The notes: generated from the letters alone by a model not told the origin. DNA of 33,819 nucleotides from Patescibacteria group bacterium (GCA_021731295.1 JAKFXQ010000040.1:1-33819), one strand, 5' to 3'; positions 24,401 through 31,561 are shown, counted from the stretch's first letter. Made by a program: numbers and translations.

Positions 24401-25590
24401 AAAAGAAAACGTCCGCAACAATGAGTCGTTTCGCCCTTGCGCTTGGTGGTGTCGGCGGACTGCTCGTCGCACTCTGGGTATTCGCGCCTAGTGGCACGAC
24501 CGTGCATGCGGAAACACAAATCATTCTCGAGACCTGCGCAGCGGAATCCTCTCGAGAGGCCTGTTACGAGCGTGAGGTTCCGGAGCGGTATGGGGACTTT
24601 GATGTCCCCGAGCTCTTTGAGGTCGTGCGCGCCATTTTGCGTGAAGACCGCAACTATCAGTTCTGTCACGTGCTCGCGCACAAAATCGGCGAGCGCGCGG
24701 TCGCCGAAGACAGAGATGCATGGCTTTCTTTGGTCCCGAAGAACCCTGCGGATGGACTGTGCAGCAACGGATACATTCATGGCGTCATTGTCGGCCGATT
24801 CCGAGACGATGCGTTCGATGACGCACTCCTTAAGGCAACGTTGCCCGATTTCGCGCGGGCCTGTGAACCTCAGACGGACTGGAGTCCGTCGCCCCTCGAT
24901 CAAGCCATTTGCTATCACGGCATGGGGCACTTGTTTATGTTTATTACCGATGCCGACTACCGGCGTTCTTTGGATTCGTGCGAAGTTGTCGGAGACAGTG
25001 TATCTGGCGATTTCCGACGTGTGTGCCGCGAAGGTGTCTTTATGCAGACATATCAACCCCTTGAGCCAGACGATTTTCTACTTCTAGAACTCTTGCCTGA
25101 AATCCCTAATGCTGATAACTACCGCCGCATTTGTGCGAAGTTCCCTGATGACGGCGAGGAAGCTGCATGTCTCCGGGAGGCGTGGCCGCTCTTCAGAGAA
25201 GGCATTATTGACGGTACGGGGATTGGCGCGTTTTGTTCGGGACACCCACGTGGGCATGAAGATGCGTGCTATGACACGGTGTTCGCCATCATTGGGCGCA
25301 TGTCGCAGGGCGAGCAGCATCGCGACCGTATAGCGTCGTCCTGCTCTGGCGCGCCCCGCGAATGGCAGGGTTACTGTTTCGGAACAGTGGCGTACGCATT
25401 TATTGAAGAGAATCGCACGGCGGTAGACGAGGCGGTTGGTGTCTGTGCTCGTGCCCCTGACTATGCGCAGGACGGATGCTACGAAGTGCTCGTCACTCGT
25501 CGCAACTTTGCGTTTGGTTCGAATACAGACGGCATCGCGCGACTGTGCGCCGCGCTCCCTTCATCGTGGCGCGCTCAATGTGAGTACTAG
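24397..25590 (+). CDS. P12: HxxxH/HGxGH Cys-rich exported protein, CHxxxH type (397 aa)
   Basis: A positively charged start (MKKK) and anchor (residues 12-31) precede the exported part. Signature residues are H91xxxH95 (CHVLAHKIG), GYIHG with H128 (in SNGYIHG, no Cys next to the His), H174xxxH178 (CYHGMGHL; Leu replaces the usual final small residue) and CREGVFMQTYQ, with Gln217 in place of Glu. C-terminal Cys pairs are regular (FCSGHPRGHEDAC, SCSGAPREWQGYC, VCARAPDYAQDGC, LCAALPSSWRAQC). It is translated from an ATGA overlap with P11 and ends the operon. Its substitutions make it the most divergent of the trio, perhaps with a different ligand set. Confidence 0.84.
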   Translation: MKKKTSATMSRFALALGGVGGLLVALWVFAPSGTTVHAETQIILETCAAESSREACYEREVPERYGDFDVPELFEVVRAILREDRNYQFCHVLAHKIGERAVAEDRDAWLSLVPKNPADGLCSNGYIHGVIVGRFRDDAFDDALLKATLPDFARACEPQTDWSPSPLDQAICYHGMGHLFMFITDADYRRSLDSCEVVGDSVSGDFRRVCREGVFMQTYQPLEPDDFLLLELLPEIPNADNYRRICAKFPDDGEEAACLREAWPLFREGIIDGTGIGAFCSGHPRGHEDACYDTVFAIIGRMSQGEQHRDRIASSCSGAPREWQGYCFGTVAYAFIEENRTAVDEAVGVCARAPDYAQDGCYEVLVTRRNFAFGSNTDGIARLCAALPSSWRAQCEY

Positions 25591-25592
25591 GG

Positions 25593-25598
25593 TAGAAT
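25593..25598 (+). promoter_or_regulatory. -10 box TAGAAT
   Basis: TAGAAT ends 6 nt before the ATG at 25605 and begins 3 nt after the P12 stop. Leaderless pattern. Confidence 0.65.
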
Positions 25599-25604
25599 GC
25601 ATCT

Positions 25605-26135
25605 ATGCGCGCACTCATACTGTTCGGCATACTGCTTTTGCCTCTCAGCGTTTCTGCGCACGCGAGCATGGAATCACTCTATGCGAAGAACGATGCAGGC
25701 ATCCTGATTGACGTAGGCTATGACCCGGCGCCGCCACAGGTAGGGCAACGTTTCCTCCTCGACATCGCATTGCGCGAAGGCGAAGAAACGGGACCCATGG
25801 TGGACTACGATTCTGCGTGGGTTCGCATGAGTCGTGACCGTACGACCTATTTCGCCTCAGGCATCGCCGAATCGTCCATTGGACCGACGACGCTGGTGTT
25901 GACACTGCCACCCGTTGCCGAAGGTGAGATGACGTTGTCATTGCGATTCGAAAAAGATGGTGAAGCCGTCGCCGAACATGCATTTACGCTTACGGTTCTT
26001 CCACCAGAAAACGAACTCACCACACAGGACTATGCGCTTATGGGTGCCGTGGGCGGACTCGTCATCGCGCTCATGCTAATGGCGCGAATGAGATATACAC
26101 AGGGCAAGAATCGCGGTGCTATACTGCGCACATGA
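25605..26135 (+). CDS. Exported YtkA/CopC-like beta-sandwich protein with C-terminal anchor (176 aa)
   Basis: The signal peptide (residues 1-18, LLPLSVSA) may be cut before His19, giving a mature N terminus beginning HASMESLY, as in CopC-type copper proteins. Cleavage two residues later (after AHA) is also possible and would remove the His. The body (about 25-135) is an Ig-like sandwich: GYDPAPPQVGQRFLLDIAL, VRMSRDRTTYF and MTLSLRFEKDGEAVAEHAFTLTV. This layout resembles YtkA-like or FixH-like domains. One membrane helix (about 143-162) and a basic tail follow. It stands directly behind the P array. The last base pairs overlap the start of gap (26132) by 4 nt. A metal-handling role is inferred from fold resemblance and neighbours only. 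Confidence 0.7.
   Translation: MRALILFGILLLPLSVSAHASMESLYAKNDAGILIDVGYDPAPPQVGQRFLLDIALREGEETGPMVDYDSAWVRMSRDRTTYFASGIAESSIGPTTLVLTLPPVAEGEMTLSLRFEKDGEAVAEHAFTLTVLPPENELTTQDYALMGAVGGLVIALMLMARMRYTQGKNRGAILRT
26120..26125 (+). promoter_or_regulatory. -10 box TATACT for gap-rpiB-rpe
   Basis: TATACT, preceded by TGC, ends 6 nt before the ATG at 26132, although it lies within the last codons of the upstream gene. The metabolic operon can thus start its own leaderless mRNA. Confidence 0.62.
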
Positions 26136-27115
26136 TAAACGTCGGTATCAATGGATTTGGCCGTATCGGCCGTGCATTTTTCAGAATAGCAGCAGAACGC
26201 GACGACATAGCGGTCGTCGCAATCAATGATTTGGGATCCAAAGAGAACCTCGAGTATCTCTTGAAGTACGACTCAGTCTACGGGGCGGCATCAGCGCGGG
26301 TGATGGAGCGATTCGGCGCCGCACAATTTTTTCAGGAAAAGGAACCGGCGAAGATTCCGTGGGGGTCTGCAAATACAACGGTCGTAATCGAATCCACAGG
26401 ATTCTTTACGGACTATGACAAAGCGAGAGCACATCTCGACGGGGGTGCTAAGCGCGTCGTTATTTCGGCACCGGCTAAAGGCGACGCATCGCAAGGCGCA
26501 ACGGTGCTCATGGGTCTGAACGAAGAGAAGTTGAAGGGCTGTGTCATATCCTCGAATGCCTCATGTACGACGAACGCATCCTCTCCCGTTATTGCGATAC
26601 TTGATGAGAAGCTCGGTATTGAAAGAGCGCTCTTGAACACAACACACTCCTACACCGCAACGCAGGCACTCATCGACGGCCCTTCGAAGAAGGGACTCCG
26701 CGAAGGACGCGCGGCGGCACTCAACATGATTCCGTCCTCGACGGGCGCTGCGATTGCCGTGACCCAGGCGTACGAATCACTCGCAGGGAAGTTCGATGGC
26801 ATCTCGGTGCGCGTACCGACGCCTGCCGGCTCCATTGCTGACATTACGTTCATTGCCAAGAGAGACACTACGCGCGACGAAGTGAACGACATTCTGCGCG
26901 CAGCTGCGAAAGACCCGCGCTGGGCGGGAATCTTCGACGCGACTGACGAGGAGTTAGTCTCGTCAGATATCGTGGGGAATGCGCATGCCTCGATTGCAGA
27001 TTTAACGATGACGCGTGTTGTCGGTAATCTCGTGAAGGTTCTCGCATGGTATGACAACGAGACTGGCTACACCCACACGCTAGTTCGTCACGCTATAGCC
27101 GCTGGGTCAGCATGA
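26132..27115 (+). CDS. gap: Glyceraldehyde-3-phosphate dehydrogenase (327 aa)
   Basis: It oxidises and phosphorylates glyceraldehyde 3-phosphate with NAD(P)+ in glycolysis. Residues 1-14 are the Rossmann start NVGINGFGRIGR; Asp33 in the AINDL segment suggests NAD preference. The active site is Cys145 in SNASCTTN with His172 in NTTHSYT. Later motifs include AALNMIPSSTGAA, VRVPTPAGSIADIT and WYDNETGY. The length is normal. It is the first gene of an operon with rpiB and rpe through ATGA overlaps, which links lower glycolysis to pentose-phosphate interconversion. Confidence is high from the uninterrupted family motifs. Confidence 0.97.
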   Translation: MINVGINGFGRIGRAFFRIAAERDDIAVVAINDLGSKENLEYLLKYDSVYGAASARVMERFGAAQFFQEKEPAKIPWGSANTTVVIESTGFFTDYDKARAHLDGGAKRVVISAPAKGDASQGATVLMGLNEEKLKGCVISSNASCTTNASSPVIAILDEKLGIERALLNTTHSYTATQALIDGPSKKGLREGRAAALNMIPSSTGAAIAVTQAYESLAGKFDGISVRVPTPAGSIADITFIAKRDTTRDEVNDILRAAAKDPRWAGIFDATDEELVSSDIVGNAHASIADLTMTRVVGNLVKVLAWYDNETGYTHTLVRHAIAAGSA

Positions 27116-27600
27116 AAATCTATATTGGATCCGATCATGCGGGGTTTGAAATGAAGGCCGCACTAATTGACGGACTGCGCGCGAAAGATTACGTGGTCGA
27201 AGACTGTGGAGCGCACCTCTATGACCCCGACGACGACTATCCTGCAATCATCAAAAATACAATGAAGCGCCTGCTCGTCGATGTGAAAGACGAAGCGGAC
27301 TCGCGTGGCATCATCATCGGTGCATCAGGGCAGGGAGAGGCAATTGTCGCCAATCGCTTCAAGGGGGTGCGCTGTGCCGTGTACTACGGGGCGCCGCGCG
27401 GACCGCAGACAGATTCCTCGGGGCATGACTTGAACATGCTTGAGTCATCGCGAGCGCACAATGATGCGAACGTACTCTCACTCGCGGCTCGTTTTATGAC
27501 GCCGGAAGAAGCGCTCCGCGCGGTAGAACTATGGATAAAGACACCGTATTCTGCCGAGGATAGACATACCCGCCGTATTTGGCAGATAGACTCAGCATGA
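27112..27600 (+). CDS. rpiB: Ribose-5-phosphate isomerase B, Glu-type active site (162 aa)
   Basis: It interconverts ribose 5-phosphate and ribulose 5-phosphate. The family opening IYIGSDHAGFEMK carries the substrate-binding Asp8 and His9. The central loop reads GASGQGEAIVANRFKG. Escherichia coli RpiB has CGTGIG here with a catalytic Cys, whereas mycobacterial RpiB has a GSGNGEQ loop with a catalytic Glu; Glu76 here fits the second type. RAHNDANVLSLAAR matches the usual HNDANVL motif. A small insertion (GAPRGPQTDSSGHDLNMLE) lies before it. Starts and stops overlap neighbours as ATGA on both sides. Confidence 0.93.
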   Translation: MKIYIGSDHAGFEMKAALIDGLRAKDYVVEDCGAHLYDPDDDYPAIIKNTMKRLLVDVKDEADSRGIIIGASGQGEAIVANRFKGVRCAVYYGAPRGPQTDSSGHDLNMLESSRAHNDANVLSLAARFMTPEEALRAVELWIKTPYSAEDRHTRRIWQIDSA

Positions 27601-28259
27601 ACCCCATCATCATACCGACGGTCGTTCCTGCCGGACCCGAAGACATCAGTGCCGCGCGTGCGCGGTATTCGTTTGCACAATCCATTCACGTTGATGTAAC
27701 GGATGGCGAGTTTGCGCCAACGAAGACATGGATGCCGCCACCGGGTTACAAATTGCCCGATAATGCGACGGTCGAATATGAAGTGCATCTGATGGCGGAA
27801 AATCCGCTCTCTCTCGGTCTCGCATACGCGCACGCGGGCGCGAAGCGCATGATTGGGCACGTTGAGACGTTCGGTCATTCAGACGGTGCGCAGGACACGT
27901 TTTCTATGTGGCGGGGTTCTGGTGTTCGTGCCATCGGTATTGCACTCTTGCTTGAGACATCGCCGAAAGACATCATTCCGTTCGTCGAACTTATTGATTT
28001 CGTCCACGTCATGACAATTGCGGAAATAGGGGCTCAAGGACAACCGTTTGATGAACGAGCACTTGAGCGTATTGCCCGTGTGCATGCACAGTATCCGGAG
28101 CTCGTGATTTCTGTGGATGGTGGTGTGAATGCAGACCGTATTCCTGAACTTGCCCGCGCGGGCGTCTCCCGCTTTTGCGTGGGGAAGGCACTTGCCGCTG
28201 CGCCTAACCCGGAAGCGCTGTTTAACGCACTCAGTGCACTGTGCACACCGGCGGCGTAA
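27597..28259 (+). CDS. rpe: Ribulose-phosphate 3-epimerase-like protein (220 aa)
   Basis: It probably interconverts ribulose 5-phosphate and xylulose 5-phosphate. The TIM-barrel metal-site motifs are present: HVDVTDGEFAPTKTW (H31, D33), EVHLM (H64) and SVDGGVN near residue 178. The phosphate-binding FCVGKAL follows. The loop after strand 6 reads VMTIAEIGAQGQPF, where typical Rpe has VMSVNPGFGGQ, so substrate handling may differ. The ATG at 27597 overlaps the rpiB stop as ATGA and is preferred over an in-frame codon six residues earlier. Operon position beside rpiB supports the call. Another ribulose-phosphate-binding barrel enzyme is the main alternative. Confidence 0.82.
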   Translation: MNPIIIPTVVPAGPEDISAARARYSFAQSIHVDVTDGEFAPTKTWMPPPGYKLPDNATVEYEVHLMAENPLSLGLAYAHAGAKRMIGHVETFGHSDGAQDTFSMWRGSGVRAIGIALLLETSPKDIIPFVELIDFVHVMTIAEIGAQGQPFDERALERIARVHAQYPELVISVDGGVNADRIPELARAGVSRFCVGKALAAAPNPEALFNALSALCTPAA

Positions 28260-28276
28260 GAGTACCCAGAGACTGC

Positions 28277-28282
28277 TATGAT
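28277..28282 (+). promoter_or_regulatory. -10 box TATGAT
   Basis: TATGAT, preceded by TGC, ends 6 nt before the ATG at 28289 and lies just behind the rpe stop. Confidence 0.62.
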
Positions 28283-28288
28283 GGTCCT

Positions 28289-28549
28289 ATGGGAGAGATA
28301 AAATACCAGACAGAAACGGACGAATATTCGTCACCACGCGCACTCACGTTTAGAGGACCGCCCTACGGTATTGTGACAGATTTTATTATTGCCCGGGGAC
28401 TTGCGAAGACGCGTCGCCAAGCAGAATTGCGCCTCGTGCTCATTACCATTCTCTGCTTTGCGATCGTCGCACTACTTTTCTTGTGGGGGTCTTCAGGTTC
28501 CACTGAAGCGCCTGTCACGCCCGAGCAAGCAGAAGAAATGCAAGCCTAA
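28289..28549 (+). CDS. Small single-pass membrane protein (86 aa)
   Basis: A hydrophilic N-terminal half (IARGLAKTRRQAEL) precedes one membrane helix (about residues 50-66, LVLITILCFAIVALLFLW) and a short acidic tail (TPEQAEEMQA). The basic stretch before the helix predicts N-in topology. No named family is recognised. The start at 28289 is chosen by the -10 box; an in-frame ATG at 28241 lies inside rpe. It lies 14 nt upstream of the prepilin gene and may be co-transcribed with it, so a role in pilus assembly is possible but unproven. Confidence 0.72.
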   Translation: MGEIKYQTETDEYSSPRALTFRGPPYGIVTDFIIARGLAKTRRQAELRLVLITILCFAIVALLFLWGSSGSTEAPVTPEQAEEMQA

Positions 28550-28563
28550 TCATCACACGTACC

Positions 28564-29130
28564 ATGCGAACTTCCCGCGGATTCACGCTCATAGAGCTCC
28601 TCGCCGTCATCTCCATCATTGGCCTTTTGTCGGCAACAATCATGACAGTGCTTGGCGGAGAGCGCGCAAAAAGTCGCGATGCGCGGCGCATTGCCGATTT
28701 AGCGCAAATTCAGCGGGCACTGGAGTTGTACTACACAGAGAACCGCGTATACCCAAACTTCAACGGCGTGAACACCCCGACCACTGCTAACTGCACGACT
28801 GGCGGCACAAGTAATGATTGGTGTGGACTTGAGACCGCGCTCCTAAATTTCATTCCTAAATTGCCGCGAGATCCAGCAGGCTTCCAAGCGACGTACGCGT
28901 ATTACTATGACGCAGACACCGGCAATGGGTTTCAGAGCTACGGACTCATGGCGCGTATGGAACATCGTAATAATTTCGCTCGCGTAGCGAGTGATGGCGG
29001 GTTCTATACGGGAAGCAGTGGCACCACTGGCCTTTACTACGAAATTGGTGACCAGCCCTCGTACTGTATGCGGCGGTACGCCGGTAACTGGTTTGGGGCG
29101 CAAACCACTGTCTGTAACGGTGGCAACTGA
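28564..29130 (+). CDS. Type IV pilin-like prepilin (188 aa)
   Basis: The class III signal RG-FTLIELLAVISIIGLL is clear: a short charged leader of six residues ending in Gly6, Phe7 at the mature N terminus and Glu at +5. PilD-type peptidase would cut after Gly6. The hydrophobic helix (about 7-27) continues into an amphipathic helix (DARRIADLAQIQRALELYY). A beta domain with four Cys (CTTGGTSNDWC and a C-terminal pair C..C) follows. The protein is a major or minor pilin or pseudopilin of a type IV pilus, used for adhesion or DNA uptake. No assembly ATPase or peptidase gene lies in the window. Confidence 0.92.
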   Translation: MRTSRGFTLIELLAVISIIGLLSATIMTVLGGERAKSRDARRIADLAQIQRALELYYTENRVYPNFNGVNTPTTANCTTGGTSNDWCGLETALLNFIPKLPRDPAGFQATYAYYYDADTGNGFQSYGLMARMEHRNNFARVASDGGFYTGSSGTTGLYYEIGDQPSYCMRRYAGNWFGAQTTVCNGGN

Positions 29131-29135
29131 CGCGG

Positions 29136-29141
29136 TATACT
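29136..29141 (+). promoter_or_regulatory. -10 box TATACT for the transketolase operon
   Basis: TATACT ends 7 nt before the ATG at 29149 and follows the prepilin stop by 5 nt. Leaderless pattern. Confidence 0.62.
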
Positions 29142-29148
29142 CTGCTGC

Positions 29149-29967
29149 ATGGCACTCGACGAAACGGCGCTCAAAGCTCACGCGCGCGATATCCGCGCAA
29201 CCATTATTGAAATGCTTCTCGCGGCAGGGTCCGGTCACACGGCGGGCCCCCTCGGCATGACGGACATCTTCACCGCGCTGTATTTCCACGTACTCAAGCA
29301 GGATCCAAAGAATCCTGAATGGGAGGAGCGCGACCGCCTATTCCTTTCAAATGGGCACATAACTCCAGTTCGCTACGCGACCATGGCTCACGCTGGCTAC
29401 TATCCAGTCGAAGAGTGCCTGACTCTGCGTAAATTCGGTTCGCGCATGCAGGGGCATCCGGAACGGGAAGTGTTGCCTGGTGTCGAATCCACGTCCGGCC
29501 CTCTCGGCTCGGGACTCTCGCAGGCCGCTGGGTATGCGTACGCGGCGCGCATGGACGGCAAATCATTCCGCGTCTTTTGCGCGATGTCCGATGGCGAACA
29601 GCAAGAAGGGAACACATGGGAGGGCGTCATGTTTGCAGGCAAGTACAAACTCGCAAACTTGACCGCGATTATGGATAGAAATTTCATTCAGATTGATGGC
29701 AACACAGAAGACATCATGCCGCTCGAACCGATGCGCGCGAAGTATGAAGCGTTCAATTGGCACGTGATAGATGTAGACGGACATGACATTCCTGCGTTCG
29801 TCGCTGCCTGTGAGGAGGCGACTCGTGTCACGGACAAGCCGACGCTCATCCTTGCGCGCACCATTCCGGGAAAGGGCGTGAAGGAGATAGAAAACGACTA
29901 CCGCTGGCACGGCAAGCCGCCTACGAAAGAAGAGGCTGAACGTTTCCTCGCTGAAATCCGGGCGTAG
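29149..29967 (+). CDS. tktN: Transketolase, N-terminal (thiamine diphosphate) subunit (272 aa)
   Basis: It is the half of a split transketolase that binds thiamine diphosphate and Mg2+. Motifs include SGHTAG (H30), LSNGH (H70), QGHP (H103) and the cofactor motif SDGEQQEG (D148) with Asn178 (MDRN) about 30 residues later. The first Gly of the classic GDG is Ser here. Its partner is tktC, two genes downstream; together they move two-carbon units between ketoses and aldoses in the non-oxidative pentose-phosphate pathway. The length is usual for the split form. A PPC-domain gene follows after 1 nt. Confidence 0.93.
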   Translation: MALDETALKAHARDIRATIIEMLLAAGSGHTAGPLGMTDIFTALYFHVLKQDPKNPEWEERDRLFLSNGHITPVRYATMAHAGYYPVEECLTLRKFGSRMQGHPEREVLPGVESTSGPLGSGLSQAAGYAYAARMDGKSFRVFCAMSDGEQQEGNTWEGVMFAGKYKLANLTAIMDRNFIQIDGNTEDIMPLEPMRAKYEAFNWHVIDVDGHDIPAFVAACEEATRVTDKPTLILARTIPGKGVKEIENDYRWHGKPPTKEEAERFLAEIRA

Positions 29968-29968
29968 T

Positions 29969-30394
29969 ATGCGACATCGTCGCGAGGACACGTTAGACGT
30001 TATCGTACTCGCTCGCGGCGAATCGCTCATCGAATCGCTCACCACGCTCGCTGCACAAGAGGGAATCACGCATGCGTCGTTCCAGGGCATCGGAGCAGTT
30101 GAAGACGTCACTATCGGATACTACGAACTTGCAACAAAGGAGTATCATTTCAATACCTATACGGAGACGTTCGAAGTCGCGTCTATGCAGGGCAATATTG
30201 CGCTTGTGGAAGGGAAACCGTTTGTCCATGTGCATGCGGTGCTGTCGCGGTGTGATGAGACGCTTGGATGCATCGGTGGGCACATTAAGGATGCGCGCGT
30301 CGCCGTCACCCTTGAAATTCATCTACGGCGTGGCGTAGAAGCAATCACGCGTCTGCCCGATGATACAATCGGTCTCAAGCTCATCACACTATGA
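29969..30394 (+). CDS. PPC/DUF296-domain protein (141 aa)
   Basis: The whole protein is one PPC (PD1-like, DUF296) domain. It opens VIVLARGESLIESLTTLA, has THASFQGIGAVEDVTIGYY in the middle and the metal site FVHVHAVLSRC...GGHI with H87, H89 and H105. In known bacterial members the three His bind zinc and the protein forms trimers; plant relatives have an added AT-hook for DNA binding, absent here. The gene sits between the two transketolase halves, 1 nt after tktN and overlapping tktC as ATGA, so it is made with them. A regulatory or structural role toward transketolase is inference from that position. Confidence 0.85.
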   Translation: MRHRREDTLDVIVLARGESLIESLTTLAAQEGITHASFQGIGAVEDVTIGYYELATKEYHFNTYTETFEVASMQGNIALVEGKPFVHVHAVLSRCDETLGCIGGHIKDARVAVTLEIHLRRGVEAITRLPDDTIGLKLITL

Positions 30395-31368
30395 TTAACC
30401 CTGACGCACGGCTTCGCGACGATATATGGGAAGCAAAAGAAAAAGGACCGACCCGCGACGGCTTCGGTAAAGGTGTTGTCGAAGCGGGACGCGCAGATTC
30501 GCGCGTCGTGGTGCTCTCGGCAGATCTAACAGAATCCACTCGAGCCGAATGGTTTCAGAAGGAATTCCCAGAGCGCTTTATCGAAATAGGCGTCGCGGAA
30601 CAGAATCTCGCAACCGTCTCCGCCGGCATGGCTAATTATGGAAAGATCCCATTTTTTACCTCGTATGCGGCGTTCTCTCCGGGCAGAAACTGGGAACAGA
30701 TTCGTACGACAATCGCGCTCAACAATGTGCACGCCGTTGTCTGTGGCATGCATGCCGGGGTTTCTGTAGGTCCGGACGGTGCGACACATCAAATGCTTGA
30801 AGACATGGCGCTTATGCGCGCAATGCCGAACATGATAGTGCTCTCGCCGTCGGATAGTGAAGAAGCGCGCAAGGCGACTATGGCTGCGGCGAAAGCAGGG
30901 AAGCCAGTCTACATGCGCTTCGGTCGTGAGAAAACTCCGGTAATGACAACCGCAGAGACGCCGTTTGAAATAGGGAAGGCGAACGTATTGTGGCGCGGAG
31001 AGAATCCAAAGGTTGCCATCATCGGCACGGGGCCGGCTGTCTTCAATGCGCTGCTTGCCGCACGCGAGTTAGCGGAGAAGGGCATCGGCTCTATTGTCGT
31101 CAATGTGCATACGATAAAACCATTGGATCCTATTATCGCGGAGATTGCCCGCGAGTGTTGCGCCGTCGTTACGGTAGAGGAACACCAAGTGCATGGTGGT
31201 ATGGGAAGCGCGGTCGCAGAGATGCTCGCGAGCACTGCGCCGACGCGCATGGCGTTCGTCGGCATGCAAGACCAGTTCGGACAATCAGGAACGCCTGCTG
31301 AACTCATCGAGCACTACGGCATGGGCAAAGACGGCATTCTTGCGACAACACTCAAACTTATCGGATGA
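30391..31368 (+). CDS. tktC: Transketolase, C-terminal subunit (325 aa)
   Basis: This half carries the pyrimidine-binding and C-terminal domains of transketolase. Glu70 in EIGVAEQN is the residue that activates thiamine diphosphate. FTSYAAF, GVSVGPDGATHQMLED and YMRFGRE follow as in the family, and the C-terminal domain has VAIIGTGP and VEEHQVHGGMGSAV. The start overlaps the PPC gene as ATGA, and the stop overlaps the next small ORF in the same way. With tktN, rpiB, rpe and gap it completes most of the non-oxidative pentose-phosphate route; transaldolase is not in the window. Confidence 0.94.
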   Translation: MINPDARLRDDIWEAKEKGPTRDGFGKGVVEAGRADSRVVVLSADLTESTRAEWFQKEFPERFIEIGVAEQNLATVSAGMANYGKIPFFTSYAAFSPGRNWEQIRTTIALNNVHAVVCGMHAGVSVGPDGATHQMLEDMALMRAMPNMIVLSPSDSEEARKATMAAAKAGKPVYMRFGREKTPVMTTAETPFEIGKANVLWRGENPKVAIIGTGPAVFNALLAARELAEKGIGSIVVNVHTIKPLDPIIAEIARECCAVVTVEEHQVHGGMGSAVAEMLASTAPTRMAFVGMQDQFGQSGTPAELIEHYGMGKDGILATTLKLIG

Positions 31369-31535
31369 CTATGCGCGGGCATTCGTTCCTCTCGCAGCAA
31401 GTCAATTTCATCGTGTCCATCGTCTGTGTCGGTTCGGCGGCACTTCTAGGCATGGTCCTCATGATTGAGGCCGCAGAGATGCCCAATCCCGTGGCTGAAA
31501 TAATGGCTCAAAATATAGAGTTTTCAGGGTACTGA
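31365..31535 (+). CDS. Small membrane protein, 56 aa
   Basis: An ATGA overlap with the tktC stop starts a 56-residue frame (MTMRGHSF... to FSGY). Residues about 14-32 form one membrane helix (FIVSIVCVGSAALLGMVLM), followed by EAAEMPNPVAEIMAQ. A second Met two codons in (31371) is an alternative start. The regular joint and the clear helix after a basic N terminus favour a real gene; no homologue is recognised. It is the last gene of the transketolase operon. Confidence 0.6.
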   Translation: MTMRGHSFLSQQVNFIVSIVCVGSAALLGMVLMIEAAEMPNPVAEIMAQNIEFSGY

Positions 31536-31561
31536 CCGTTCGACAAAGAGATAAAATGTTG

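Noticed and set aside
5325-25590. Possible c-type cytochromes, given many Cys and His
   Set aside because: No CxxCH haem-binding motif was found in the P proteins.
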